A stretch of DNA of 64,000 bases from contig NZ_JABUOU010000001.1 of the NCBI RefSeq assembly GCF_013344475.1, positions 930,001-994,000 of the forward strand, given 5' to 3'. The position numbers were made by a program, and so were the translations under genes. The notes under the pieces are model-generated. The model saw only the letters and a program-made list of their open reading frames with translations, did not search any database and was not told the origin of the DNA. This DNA comes from Martelella limonii (GTDB taxonomy: Bacteria; Pseudomonadota; Alphaproteobacteria; Rhizobiales; Rhizobiaceae). Numbering within the stretch: position 1 is the first letter of the stretch; each line of letters starts with the position of its first letter. Positions 42,836 through 51,042 of this stretch are shown piece after piece.

Positions 42836-44146
42836 ATGTTGATGTCTTACGCCCCTCTGGTGCTGTTCGGCAGTTTCGGTGTTCTGATGCTGATCGGCGT
42901 CCCGATCGCCTTTGCGATCGGCGTCGCGGCAGCCCTCACCTTCATGCTGTTTGTCGGCTTCGACCAGTCCTTCTTCATCGTCGCACAGCAGATGGCCTCG
43001 GGCCTTGATTCGTTCACCCTGCTTGCCATTCCGTTCTTCATCCTTGCCGGCAACATCATGAATCGCGGCGGCATTGCCCGCCGGCTGATCGATTTCGGCA
43101 AGGTCCTCGGCTTCGCCCTGCCCGGTTCGCTCGCGCATGTGAATGTGCTCGCCAACATGATGTTCGGCGCGCTTTCGGGCTCCGCGGTCGCTTCCGCCGC
43201 CGCCGTGGGCGGCGTCATGGCGCCGCTGCAGAAGAAGGAAGGCTACGACCCGGCGTTTTCGGCCGCGGTCAACATCTCCTCCTGCACAACCGGCCTGCTG
43301 ATTCCCCCGAGCGCCACCTTCATCGTGTTCTCGCTGATCACCGGCGGCACCTCGGTTGCAGCGCTCTTCGTTGCCGGCTATGTGCCCGGCATCCTGATGG
43401 GCGTCGGCATCATGATCGTCGCCGGCATCATCGCCAAGAAGCGCGGCTATCCGACACAGCCGCGCCCCTCGGGCAGCGAATTCGTGAAGAAGGGCCTCGA
43501 TGCGCTTCTGCCACTCGGCCTCGTCATCGTGGTCATGGGCGGCATCATCGGCGGTATCTTCACGGCCACCGAAGCTTCTGCGATCGCGGTGGTCTACACG
43601 CTGCTGCTCGCCTTCGTCTGGTACCGCGAGACCTCGATCAAGCAACTGCCCTCAATCATTCTCGAGTCCGCCGTCACAACTGCGGTGGTGCTCCTGATGA
43701 TCGGCTGCTCGATCGCGATGTCGCGCGCCATGGCTTTCGGCAACATTCCGAACATGATCTCGAGCTATATGCTCGGCCTGACCGACAACCCGATCATGAT
43801 CCTGTTGATCATCAATCTGGTCCTGCTCGTCGTCGGCACCTTCATGGACATGACGCCGGCGCTTCTGATCTTCACGCCGATCCTGATGCCGGTGGTTGAA
43901 AAGCTCGGCATGGACCCGGTCCAGTTCGGCGTGATGATGACCCTCAATCTGTGCGTTGGCATCTGCACCCCGCCGGTCGGATCGGCGCTCTTCATCGGCT
44001 GCTCGGTCGGCGGGACGACGATCCCGAAGGTTCTGAAACCGCTGATCCCCTTCTTCCTGACGCTGATCGCGGTCCTCATGCTGGTGACCTACATTCCGGC
44101 GATCAGCCTCGCCCTGCCCCGCCTGCTTCTCGGCTACGGCAGCTAA
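42836..44146 (+). CDS. TRAP transporter large permease (DctM type)
   Basis: Large permease of the third TRAP system, 436 residues. Signatures: LMLIGVPIAFAIGVAAALTF, SFTLLAIPFFILAGNIMNRGGIARRLIDF, CTTGLLIPPSATFIVFS and LNLCVGICTPPVGSALFIG. It starts 12 bases after dctQ. Forms the channel part that accepts solute delivered by the receptor at 41037-42032. Confidence 0.93.
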   Translation: MLMSYAPLVLFGSFGVLMLIGVPIAFAIGVAAALTFMLFVGFDQSFFIVAQQMASGLDSFTLLAIPFFILAGNIMNRGGIARRLIDFGKVLGFALPGSLAHVNVLANMMFGALSGSAVASAAAVGGVMAPLQKKEGYDPAFSAAVNISSCTTGLLIPPSATFIVFSLITGGTSVAALFVAGYVPGILMGVGIMIVAGIIAKKRGYPTQPRPSGSEFVKKGLDALLPLGLVIVVMGGIIGGIFTATEASAIAVVYTLLLAFVWYRETSIKQLPSIILESAVTTAVVLLMIGCSIAMSRAMAFGNIPNMISSYMLGLTDNPIMILLIINLVLLVVGTFMDMTPALLIFTPILMPVVEKLGMDPVQFGVMMTLNLCVGICTPPVGSALFIGCSVGGTTIPKVLKPLIPFFLTLIAVLMLVTYIPAISLALPRLLLGYGS

Positions 44147-44164
44147 AGACACGGGAATACGACA

Positions 44165-46540
44165 ATGCGTACCCTCAAATCATGGGCGCTCGACGCGCGT
44201 GACGCCAATGGCGTCACGCTCGCCGTCGACGGTTCACATCAACTGAAGATCACCGTTCTGGAGGAAGCCCTTTTCCGGGTTTCCCTGAAGAAGGCAGGCG
44301 CCTGGCGGCTTGACCGCACGTGGTCGATCGCGCCCGCCGAGGACGTGCCCTTCGAAGGCCGCCTGCGCGACGATCTCTCCGGCTTTTCGCTGCCGGAATT
44401 TGCCTGCACGGGCGACGAGACGCTGACGATCGAGACGAAAACCCTGCGGCTTACGATCGGCAATCCGCTGACCATGCGCTGGGAAGCGAAGCAGGCCGAT
44501 GGTTCGTGGAAGCTCGTCGCCGAGGAGCGCCCGACCGGCGCCTACATGCTGGGCATCCGCGATCATCGCAACAGCCATTTCCTGCTGAGAAAGCCCGGCG
44601 AGAAGGTCTACGGCCTCGGAGAAAAGACGGGCGATCTCGAACGCTCGGGCAGGCGCTACGAGATGCGCAATCTCGATGCCATGGGCTATGACGCCAAGAG
44701 CACCGATCCGCTCTACAAGCATCTGCCGGTCACCTTCACCGTGACGCCGGATGCCGGGGCGTTTTCGGTGTTCTACGACAACCTTGCCTCGTGCTGGTTC
44801 GATCTCGGCAATGAGTTCGACAATTATCACAAGCCCTTCCGCGCCTACCGGGCGCTGGATGGCGACCTCGACTATTATTTCGCATGGGCCCCGGACATGC
44901 TGCCCCTCGTCAGGGGTCATACCCGGCTGACCGGCGGAACGGCCTTCATGCCGCGCTGGGCGCTCGGCTATTCCGGCTCGACCATGGCCTACACCGACCG
45001 GCCGAATGCGCAGGAAGAGCTGGAGGGCTTTCTGGCGGAACTCTCCCGGCACGACATACCATGCGACAGTTTCCAGATGTCGTCCGGCTACACGTCGATC
45101 GGTTCGAAGCGCTATGTCTTCAACTGGAATTACGACAAGTTCCCAGACGTCGAAGCGATGACGAAGAAATTCGCGGATGCAGAGCTTGCCCTGATTGCCA
45201 ACATCAAGCCCGCGCTTTTGCAGGACCATCCCCGCTTCCGCGAAGCGCTCGATGCCGGCCTGTTCATCACCGACAGCGAAACCAACTCCTATGCCGATGC
45301 GGTCTATTGGGACGATTCGGGCGCTCATCTCGATTTCACCAATCCGGCAGCGGTGGCATGGTGGCAGAAGGGCGTGACCGAGCAACTGCTCGAAAAGGGC
45401 ATTGGCTGCACCTGGAACGACAACAATGAATACGAGATCTGGGACGACGCGGCCCGCTGCAACGGGTTCGGCAGGGAGATCCCCGTCGCCCTCATCCGGC
45501 CGCTCCACTCGCTGCTGATGAGCCGTGCTTCAAAGGAAGCGCAGGAGACATTCGATCCCGATCACCGGCAATACCTGATCTCGCGCGCCGGATGCCCCGG
45601 TATCCAGCGTTACGCCCAGACCTGGACCGGCGACAACTACACCCGCTGGGAAACCATCCGGTACAATATCCGCATGGGCCTCTCCCTGTCGCTGTCGGGC
45701 ATCTACAATGTCGGACACGATGTCGGCGGCTTTTCCGGCCCGAAGCCTTCGCCGGATCTCTTCGTGCGCTGGGTCCAGAACGGCATCTTCCATCCGCGCT
45801 TTACCATCCACTCCTGGAATGATGACGGCACGGCCAATGAAGCGTGGATGTATCCGGACGTCCTTCCCCTCGTGCGCGATGCCCTGAAGCTGCGCTATCG
45901 TCTGACGCCCTATCTCTACACGCTCACATGGCTTGCCAGCACTGCAGACGAGCCGATGCTGCGGCCGACCTTCCTCGACCATCCGCACGATCCGCGAACG
46001 TTCGAAGAGACGGACGACTTCATGCTTGGGCGCGACCTTCTGGTTGCCAATATCGTCGACGAGGAGGCACAAGAGCGCACGGTCTACCTGCCGAAGAACA
46101 ACACGGGTTGGTGGAACTTCTGGACCGGCGACTATCATGCGCCGGGAAGCGAAGTGACGCTTTCCGTGACGCTTTCGAGCATGCCGCTGTTCGTGCGCGC
46201 CGGATCCGTCATCCCGCTCTCGGACGGTGCGACCCGCGCCAACGCCGCGGCAGACCGGGTCAGAACGCTTGCGGTCTTCCCGGCCCCCGGCGCATTTTCG
46301 GCGGAAGCGGTCGACTATGAGGATGACGGCGACACCATCGACTGGCGCGAGCCTTCGGCCCATGTCGTGACGCGCTACGCGCTTTCGGGCGACGATGCCG
46401 GCCTTACGCTGATCTGGCAGCACGATGGCGATTACAAACCCGCCTACGAGACCGTGAACATCGTGCTGCCCGCAGGCGAAAACCGCATGATATCCGTCAA
46501 TGGCACGCAAGATGCCAACGGTTCGGCCGTCGCTCGCTGA
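44165..46540 (+). CDS. Glycoside hydrolase family 31 (alpha-glucosidase/alpha-xylosidase type)
   Basis: 791-residue GH31 enzyme without signal peptide, cytoplasmic. The N-terminal beta-sandwich (LKITVLEEALFRVSL) precedes GLGEKTGDLERSGRRYEMRNLDA. Nucleophile Asp is in WNDNNEYEIWDD (about residue 419) and acid/base Asp in WTGDNYTRWE (about residue 490); C-terminal beta domains end with a Pro/Gly-rich tail. The WNDNNE motif fits alpha-glucosidases and alpha-xylosidases rather than sulfoquinovosidases. With the glucuronidase it would debranch a mixed oligosaccharide imported by the TRAP system. 18 bases after dctM, same operon. Confidence 0.9.
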   Translation: MRTLKSWALDARDANGVTLAVDGSHQLKITVLEEALFRVSLKKAGAWRLDRTWSIAPAEDVPFEGRLRDDLSGFSLPEFACTGDETLTIETKTLRLTIGNPLTMRWEAKQADGSWKLVAEERPTGAYMLGIRDHRNSHFLLRKPGEKVYGLGEKTGDLERSGRRYEMRNLDAMGYDAKSTDPLYKHLPVTFTVTPDAGAFSVFYDNLASCWFDLGNEFDNYHKPFRAYRALDGDLDYYFAWAPDMLPLVRGHTRLTGGTAFMPRWALGYSGSTMAYTDRPNAQEELEGFLAELSRHDIPCDSFQMSSGYTSIGSKRYVFNWNYDKFPDVEAMTKKFADAELALIANIKPALLQDHPRFREALDAGLFITDSETNSYADAVYWDDSGAHLDFTNPAAVAWWQKGVTEQLLEKGIGCTWNDNNEYEIWDDAARCNGFGREIPVALIRPLHSLLMSRASKEAQETFDPDHRQYLISRAGCPGIQRYAQTWTGDNYTRWETIRYNIRMGLSLSLSGIYNVGHDVGGFSGPKPSPDLFVRWVQNGIFHPRFTIHSWNDDGTANEAWMYPDVLPLVRDALKLRYRLTPYLYTLTWLASTADEPMLRPTFLDHPHDPRTFEETDDFMLGRDLLVANIVDEEAQERTVYLPKNNTGWWNFWTGDYHAPGSEVTLSVTLSSMPLFVRAGSVIPLSDGATRANAAADRVRTLAVFPAPGAFSAEAVDYEDDGDTIDWREPSAHVVTRYALSGDDAGLTLIWQHDGDYKPAYETVNIVLPAGENRMISVNGTQDANGSAVAR

Positions 46541-46548
46541 CGACCTTT

Positions 46549-46570
46549 CGGGAGAGCCCCGGCTCTCCCG
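46549..46570 (+). terminator. Hairpin after the GH31 gene
   Basis: CGGGAGAGCC/GGCTCTCCCG is a 10-bp perfect stem with loop CC, followed by CTTTCCTTCC. The T-rich tail is broken, so it is a moderate terminator. Confidence 0.65.
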
Positions 46571-46737
46571 CTTTCCTTCCATTGAGATCAGCGCCGACGC
46601 AACGACCAGACGCCTTATGTAGGATGGCAGATGCGCGTTGCCGGACCGATTGCTGCGCCCACGCTGTCTCGCGGCGCCGCCTGCTGGCACCGCCAATCCG
46701 CAGCTGGTTTGCAAAGACCGCAAAAACAGGTAGACCG

Positions 46738-46745
46738 GTTCGTAA
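46738..46745. promoter_or_regulatory. Half-site GTTCGTAA ahead of tetR
   Basis: GTTCGTAA lies four bases before the tetR start and repeats the right arm of the inverted repeat at 47523-47567. It suggests autoregulation of tetR; binding is inference. Confidence 0.45.
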
Positions 46746-46749
46746 CTTC

Positions 46750-47385
46750 ATGAGCACGGGACGGGACATGAGCGCCGGGGCCGAACAGCCGACTTCAGCA
46801 AGACCGCGCCGCACGCAGGCGGAACGATCTCAGGAAACCCGCAGCAAGGTCTGCGAAGCAACATTGGAAGCGCTCGTCGAAGTCGGTTACGAGCAGATTT
46901 CGACCACGCTGATCGCCCAGAAGGCGAAGGTATCGCGCGGCGCACTTACCCACCAGTTTCCGACCCGCAACGACATGCTCGTCGCCGCCTTTGAAAAGCT
47001 GGTCAGCGACTGGCGCGACGGCTACCCATTCGGGCTCGATCCCGAAAAACACCAGCTGACCGTCGAAGAGATGATCGATGCGCTGTGGGACTGCATCTTT
47101 TCCGACGGGCGCTATATCGCGGCCATGGAACTGATGCTTGCCGCGCGCCAGGACAACGAACTCGGCCATGCACTGCGCGACATTCTCGTCACATGGATCC
47201 GCAAGCGCGACAAGATCACCGTCCGCCTTGTCGGTGGCGATGTCGATGATGACGAGGCCGATCTGAAAGTGCAGCTTCATCTCTCGGTGCTGCGCGGCAT
47301 TGCCATGCACCAGAGCTTCGATTCCGATCCGCGCACGGCCGGCAAGCTGATCGCGCTCTGGAAGAAGATCGCCGGCAAGGCCTGA
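46750..47385 (+). CDS. TetR family transcriptional regulator
   Basis: 211-residue TetR regulator. N-terminal HTH: RRTQAERSQETRSKVCEATLEALVEVGYEQISTTLIAQKAKVSRGALTHQFPTRNDMLVAAF, with a variable ligand-binding helix bundle after it. ATG at 46750 is used; ATG at 46768 is also in frame and neither has a strong ribosome site, so the transcript may be leaderless or poorly translated. A GTTCGTAA half-site sits four bases before the start, matching the operator ahead of the TRAP genes. It faces the TRAP/GAF/amidohydrolase operon, which it probably controls. Confidence 0.88.
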   Translation: MSTGRDMSAGAEQPTSARPRRTQAERSQETRSKVCEATLEALVEVGYEQISTTLIAQKAKVSRGALTHQFPTRNDMLVAAFEKLVSDWRDGYPFGLDPEKHQLTVEEMIDALWDCIFSDGRYIAAMELMLAARQDNELGHALRDILVTWIRKRDKITVRLVGGDVDDDEADLKVQLHLSVLRGIAMHQSFDSDPRTAGKLIALWKKIAGKA

Positions 47386-47522
47386 TCCGTCGCTCGCCCC
47401 TAAAAACAAAGCCCAGCCATGGATTTTCCAGGCCAAACGATTCCAATGGCTTGCGGATCGCCGGGTGGCTTTTGCCATTTTTCTGGGGTGAATACGCAAT
47501 TTTTGGCACGCAGAAGGTTGAT

Positions 47523-47567
47523 TTACGAACAGAACTGATCGCAATATGCAGACAGAGGTGTTCGTAA
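47523..47567. promoter_or_regulatory. Candidate TetR operator upstream of TRAP genes
   Basis: TTACGAACA (47523-47531) and TGTTCGTAA (47559-47567) are perfect inverted repeats whose copies start 36 bases apart, about 70 bases ahead of the dctP start. The shared GTTCGTAA is repeated before tetR itself. Confidence 0.55.
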
Positions 47568-47636
47568 GTTATCTTTAACCTGCGAGCAGACTGGAGAAAT
47601 TTGCCCGGTTCCAAGGGCCGTAAAAGGAAAGTCCAT

Positions 47637-48614
47637 ATGAACAAGACGTTGCTACTCGCCACCGCCGCAGGCATTTGCCTTGCCGCCGCACCCGCATTCG
47701 CGGTGAACTGGGATCTGTCGAGCGAATATCCCGCCGGTTCGCTTCAGGGCCAGACCGCCGATTTCTTCGCCAAGGCCGTTGCGGAAAAGACCGATGGCGA
47801 AGTCGAGATCACCGTCCACCATGGCGCGGCCCTCGGCTACAAGAGCGTCGACAATTTCGACGCTGTCGGCGATGGCGCACTTCAGGCTGCCTCCTCGGCA
47901 TTTGTATTCTGGACCGGCATCGACCCGATCTTCCAGCTGTCCTCCCTGCCGTTCCTCGCGCCGAAGTCCGAAGATGTCTTCGCACTCTACGAGCTTGCGC
48001 GGCCGGAATATGAGAAAGTCCTTGAAGACAACAACCAGATCATGCTTCTGGCGACGCCGTGGCCGTCGTCCGGCCTCTGGGGCAACAAGCCGTTCACCTC
48101 GACCGCCGATCTCGAAGGCGTGAAGGTGCGCACCTATGATGTCGCATCCACCGAAACCATGAAGAATGCCGGCGCCTTCCCGATCCAGATCTCCTGGGCG
48201 GATGTGCCCGCGCAGCTTTCGACCAATGCCATCGACGCCGTCCTGACCTCGCCGAATGGTGGCGTCGGCGTGCAGATGTGGGAACTGCAGTCGGACTTCA
48301 CCAATGTGAACTACGCTTCTTCGCTTCAGGCGATCCATGTCAATCTCGACGCCTGGGAAGATCTGAGCGAAGAGCAGCAGGCGGCCGTTCAGGAAGCTGC
48401 CGAAGAAGCCGAAGGATTTGGCTGGGGCCTTCTGAGCGCCGCCACCGCCAAGGACTTCGACACCATGCGCGAAAACGGCATGACCGTGACCGAGGAAATT
48501 CCGGCCGAATTCTCCGAAGCGCTGACGGCAGCTGCGCAGCCCTTTATTGACAAATGGGTTGAAGAGACTGGCCCGCGTGCGCAGTCCATCATGGAAGCCT
48601 ACGGCAACCGTTGA
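47637..48614 (+). CDS. TRAP transporter substrate-binding protein (DctP type)
   Basis: Receptor of the fourth TRAP system, 325 residues, signal peptide MNKTLLLATAAGICLAAAPAFA. Mature part begins VNWDLSSEYPAGSLQGQTADFFAKAV; the ligand region is LEGVKVRTYDVASTETMKNAGAFPIQISWADVPAQLSTNAIDAVLTSPNGGVG. It belongs to the other broad DctP group, without the GVVDGQEN signature but with the conserved Arg (VKVRTYD). ATG at 47637 has AAAAGG upstream. The operon lacks any sugar gene; the partner amidohydrolase suggests an amide, lactam or cyclic-imide ligand, which is inference. Confidence 0.92.
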   Translation: MNKTLLLATAAGICLAAAPAFAVNWDLSSEYPAGSLQGQTADFFAKAVAEKTDGEVEITVHHGAALGYKSVDNFDAVGDGALQAASSAFVFWTGIDPIFQLSSLPFLAPKSEDVFALYELARPEYEKVLEDNNQIMLLATPWPSSGLWGNKPFTSTADLEGVKVRTYDVASTETMKNAGAFPIQISWADVPAQLSTNAIDAVLTSPNGGVGVQMWELQSDFTNVNYASSLQAIHVNLDAWEDLSEEQQAAVQEAAEEAEGFGWGLLSAATAKDFDTMRENGMTVTEEIPAEFSEALTAAAQPFIDKWVEETGPRAQSIMEAYGNR

Positions 48615-48677
48615 TCACAGATGACGGGCGCGGGCAGGCTCTGCCCGCGCATTTTCCCTTTCCCTCCGGAGCTCCGC

Positions 48678-49202
48678 ATGACCCGCTTCTATGCCGGCGT
48701 TTTCGCCCTGTCGCGCGTGGCCGCAGTGATCGCTGCCTGTGCGCTGGTCTACATGGTAGGCCACATCGCCTATGAAATCATCCTGCGGAGCCTGTTCGCC
48801 ACCTCCACATTCGTGCTGGACGAATTCGTCGGCTACGCGATCAGCGTCTGCGTCATCTGGTCGCTCGGCTATGTTCTCGAACATGGCGACCTGATCCGCG
48901 TGGGCCTGGTGCTCGACCGCCTTCCCGAGCGCGCACAGCAACTGATGACTGCATTTGCAGCGCTTGTCGCGTGCGCGCTTTCTGCTGGCCTTGCATGGAT
49001 GTTCTGGATCCGCGTTGCCCGGGCCTGGTCGCGCGGAACCGTCTCCTCCTCGGTTGCCGCCGTGCCGACATGGATCCCCGAAGGCGCCATGATGGTGGGC
49101 CTAGCGCTGTTTGCGCTTGCAGCATTGTCGCACGGTCTGCGCCATATCACCGGGCACCCCTCGCCCGCGCCCCGCTCCCCGCTTTCCACCCCGGTCGAAT
49201 AA
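48678..49202 (+). CDS. TRAP transporter small permease (DctQ type)
   Basis: Small permease of the fourth system, 174 residues with four hydrophobic segments. The family region is IAYEIILRSLFATSTFVLDEFVGYAISVCVIWSLGYVLEHGDLIRVGLVLD. ATG at 48678 follows CCGGAG. The cytoplasmic C-terminus ends in a Pro-rich tail (HPSPAPRSPLSTPVE). It is 63 bases after dctP. Confidence 0.88.
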   Translation: MTRFYAGVFALSRVAAVIAACALVYMVGHIAYEIILRSLFATSTFVLDEFVGYAISVCVIWSLGYVLEHGDLIRVGLVLDRLPERAQQLMTAFAALVACALSAGLAWMFWIRVARAWSRGTVSSSVAAVPTWIPEGAMMVGLALFALAALSHGLRHITGHPSPAPRSPLSTPVE

Positions 49203-49225
49203 GCCGCCCCACTGAGAGAGAGCAT

Positions 49226-50536
49226 ATGGATACGCTTCTGACCGCGGCCGCGACCCTGGCCTTCCTTCTTCTGTTTCTCGGCCTCGGGATCTGGGTCTTC
49301 ATCTCGCTGGCCCTTGTCGCCACCTCGGCGCTGTTCTTCCTTCACGGAATGGACCTGTCGCGGATCGGCTCGATCGCCGCCGGCATCATCTACCGCTATT
49401 CCACAAGCTGGGAGCTTTCGGCGATCCCGATGTTCATCTGGATGGGCGAGATCATCTTCCGCACCGACATTTCGACCCGCCTGTTCCGTGGCCTGTCGCC
49501 CTTCGTCGATTACATTCCGGGCCGTCTGCTGCACACCAATGTTCTGGGCTGCACCCTGTTTGCCGCCGTCTCAGGCTCCTCGCCGGCAACCACCGCGACC
49601 GTCGGGCGGATCACGACCCGAGAGCTCGGCAATCGCGGCTATGATGACCGTCTGTCTCTGGGGTCTCTGGCGGGTGCGGGAAGCCTCGGCCTGCTGATCC
49701 CGCCGTCAATCGTGATGATCGTTTACGGCATCCTTGCGGAGCAATCGATCTCGCGCCTGTTTGCCGCAGGCGTGCTGCCGGGCCTGATGATCACGGCGCT
49801 TTATTCGGTCTACATCATGACGCGCGCCAAGCTCAATCCGGCGCTCGTGCCGGCCGAGCGCGAGGCCCGCAGCGCGTTTGACTTCCTGCGCGCGCTCTGG
49901 GATCTGGCACCGCTGGTGGTGCTGATGACCATCGTTCTGGGCTCGATCTATTCGGGCATCGCGACGCCATCGGAGGCCGCAGCCGTCGGCGTGATCGCGG
50001 CCATCGCCATTGCCGCCGTCACCCGCCAGCTGTCGCTCACCCTGTTGCGCGACACGCTGATGGGCGCACTCAGGACCTCGACCATGGTCTGCTCGATCCT
50101 GATCACGGCCGCCTTCATGTCCACGGCGATCGGTTACCTGCATATTCCCGCCGATGTCGCGGACGGCATTGCGGCGCTCAACCTGCCGCCATGGGGCCTT
50201 CTGGTGGTGCTGTCGCTGTTCTATCTCGGCCTTGGCTTCTTCCTCGACGGTACCTCGATCGTGGTGATGAGCCTGCCGATCTCGCTCCCGCTTGCGCTGC
50301 AGGCCGGTTTTGATCCGATCTGGTTCGGCGTCTATCTCGTGCTGATGGTCGAGATGGCGCAGGTGACCCCTCCGGTCGGCTTCAACCTTTTCGTGCTGCA
50401 GGGCATTTCGGGTCGCTCGATCAGCTATGTCGCCCGCGCCGCCTTCCCCTTCTTCCTGCTGATGCTGGTGGGTGTTGCCCTGCTCGCGATCTTCCCCGGC
50501 ATCGCGCTGTGGCTTCCGAACTTCTTCTACGGATAA
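49226..50536 (+). CDS. TRAP transporter large permease (DctM type)
   Basis: Large permease of the fourth system, 436 residues. Signatures: LLFLGLGIWVFISLALVATSALFF, TSWELSAIPMFIWMGEIIFRTDISTRLF, AGSLGLLIPPSIVMIVYGILAEQSISRLFAAGVLPG and EMAQVTPPVGFNLFVLQGISG. ATG at 49226 has GAGAGAGAG upstream. Followed by the GAF gene four bases later, so it is in one operon. Confidence 0.93.
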   Translation: MDTLLTAAATLAFLLLFLGLGIWVFISLALVATSALFFLHGMDLSRIGSIAAGIIYRYSTSWELSAIPMFIWMGEIIFRTDISTRLFRGLSPFVDYIPGRLLHTNVLGCTLFAAVSGSSPATTATVGRITTRELGNRGYDDRLSLGSLAGAGSLGLLIPPSIVMIVYGILAEQSISRLFAAGVLPGLMITALYSVYIMTRAKLNPALVPAEREARSAFDFLRALWDLAPLVVLMTIVLGSIYSGIATPSEAAAVGVIAAIAIAAVTRQLSLTLLRDTLMGALRTSTMVCSILITAAFMSTAIGYLHIPADVADGIAALNLPPWGLLVVLSLFYLGLGFFLDGTSIVVMSLPISLPLALQAGFDPIWFGVYLVLMVEMAQVTPPVGFNLFVLQGISGRSISYVARAAFPFFLLMLVGVALLAIFPGIALWLPNFFYG

Positions 50537-50540
50537 GACA

Positions 50541-51023
50541 ATGACCGTCTCTCATCTTTCTTCCGCCGACCTCGCCGCATTGCTGAGCGCGCAGGCACAA
50601 TTCAACCAGCCCCACACGCTCTACCGCGCTGTGGAAGACCTCTGCCGCGAACGTTTCGGCTTCCGGTTCCTGACGGTTCTTAAAAACCTTCCGGGTACCG
50701 GAAACGTGATGCGGATGCACAGTTCCGAGTCCGACTATCCGACAGGCGCGCTGAAACCGATGGGCCTGACCGAATGGGGTAAGGTGGTGCTGGATGGCGG
50801 CAAGAGCTGGCTCGGCAATTCGCGCGAGGACGTGCTCTGGGCCTTCCCCGATGCAGAGCTGATCCTGTCCAAGGGATGCGAGGCCTGCGCCTGCGCGCCT
50901 GTGATCTGGGCCGGGCGCTGTGTCGGCGTGCTGTCGCTGAATGCGGAGCGAGACACCTACAAGCCCGATCAGATGGCCGACATGACACTCATAGCGCAGA
51001 CACTGGCGCCGGCGCTGATCTGA
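50541..51023 (+). CDS. Stand-alone GAF domain protein
   Basis: 160-residue protein consisting of one GAF-like fold and nothing else: RAVEDLCRERFGFRFLTVLKN, a loop, and CAPVIWAGRCVGVLSLNAERDTYKPDQMADMTLIAQTLAPALI, the C-terminal GAF strand and helix. Between them is a cysteine group KGCEACACAP plus a later GRC. No output domain, so it may be a ligand-binding chaperone, an enzyme like free-methionine sulfoxide reductase (also a lone GAF) or a partner for another protein. It is tucked between dctM and the amidohydrolase gene, with gaps of 4 and 19 bases. Confidence 0.75.
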   Translation: MTVSHLSSADLAALLSAQAQFNQPHTLYRAVEDLCRERFGFRFLTVLKNLPGTGNVMRMHSSESDYPTGALKPMGLTEWGKVVLDGGKSWLGNSREDVLWAFPDAELILSKGCEACACAPVIWAGRCVGVLSLNAERDTYKPDQMADMTLIAQTLAPALI

Positions 51024-51042
51024 CCTTCGAAAGGATGACCAA

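Noticed and set aside
44165-46540. Sulfoquinovosidase (GH31)
   Set aside because: The nucleophile motif is WNDNNE and not the WMADFGE-type of YihQ, and no sulfo-EMP genes are near.
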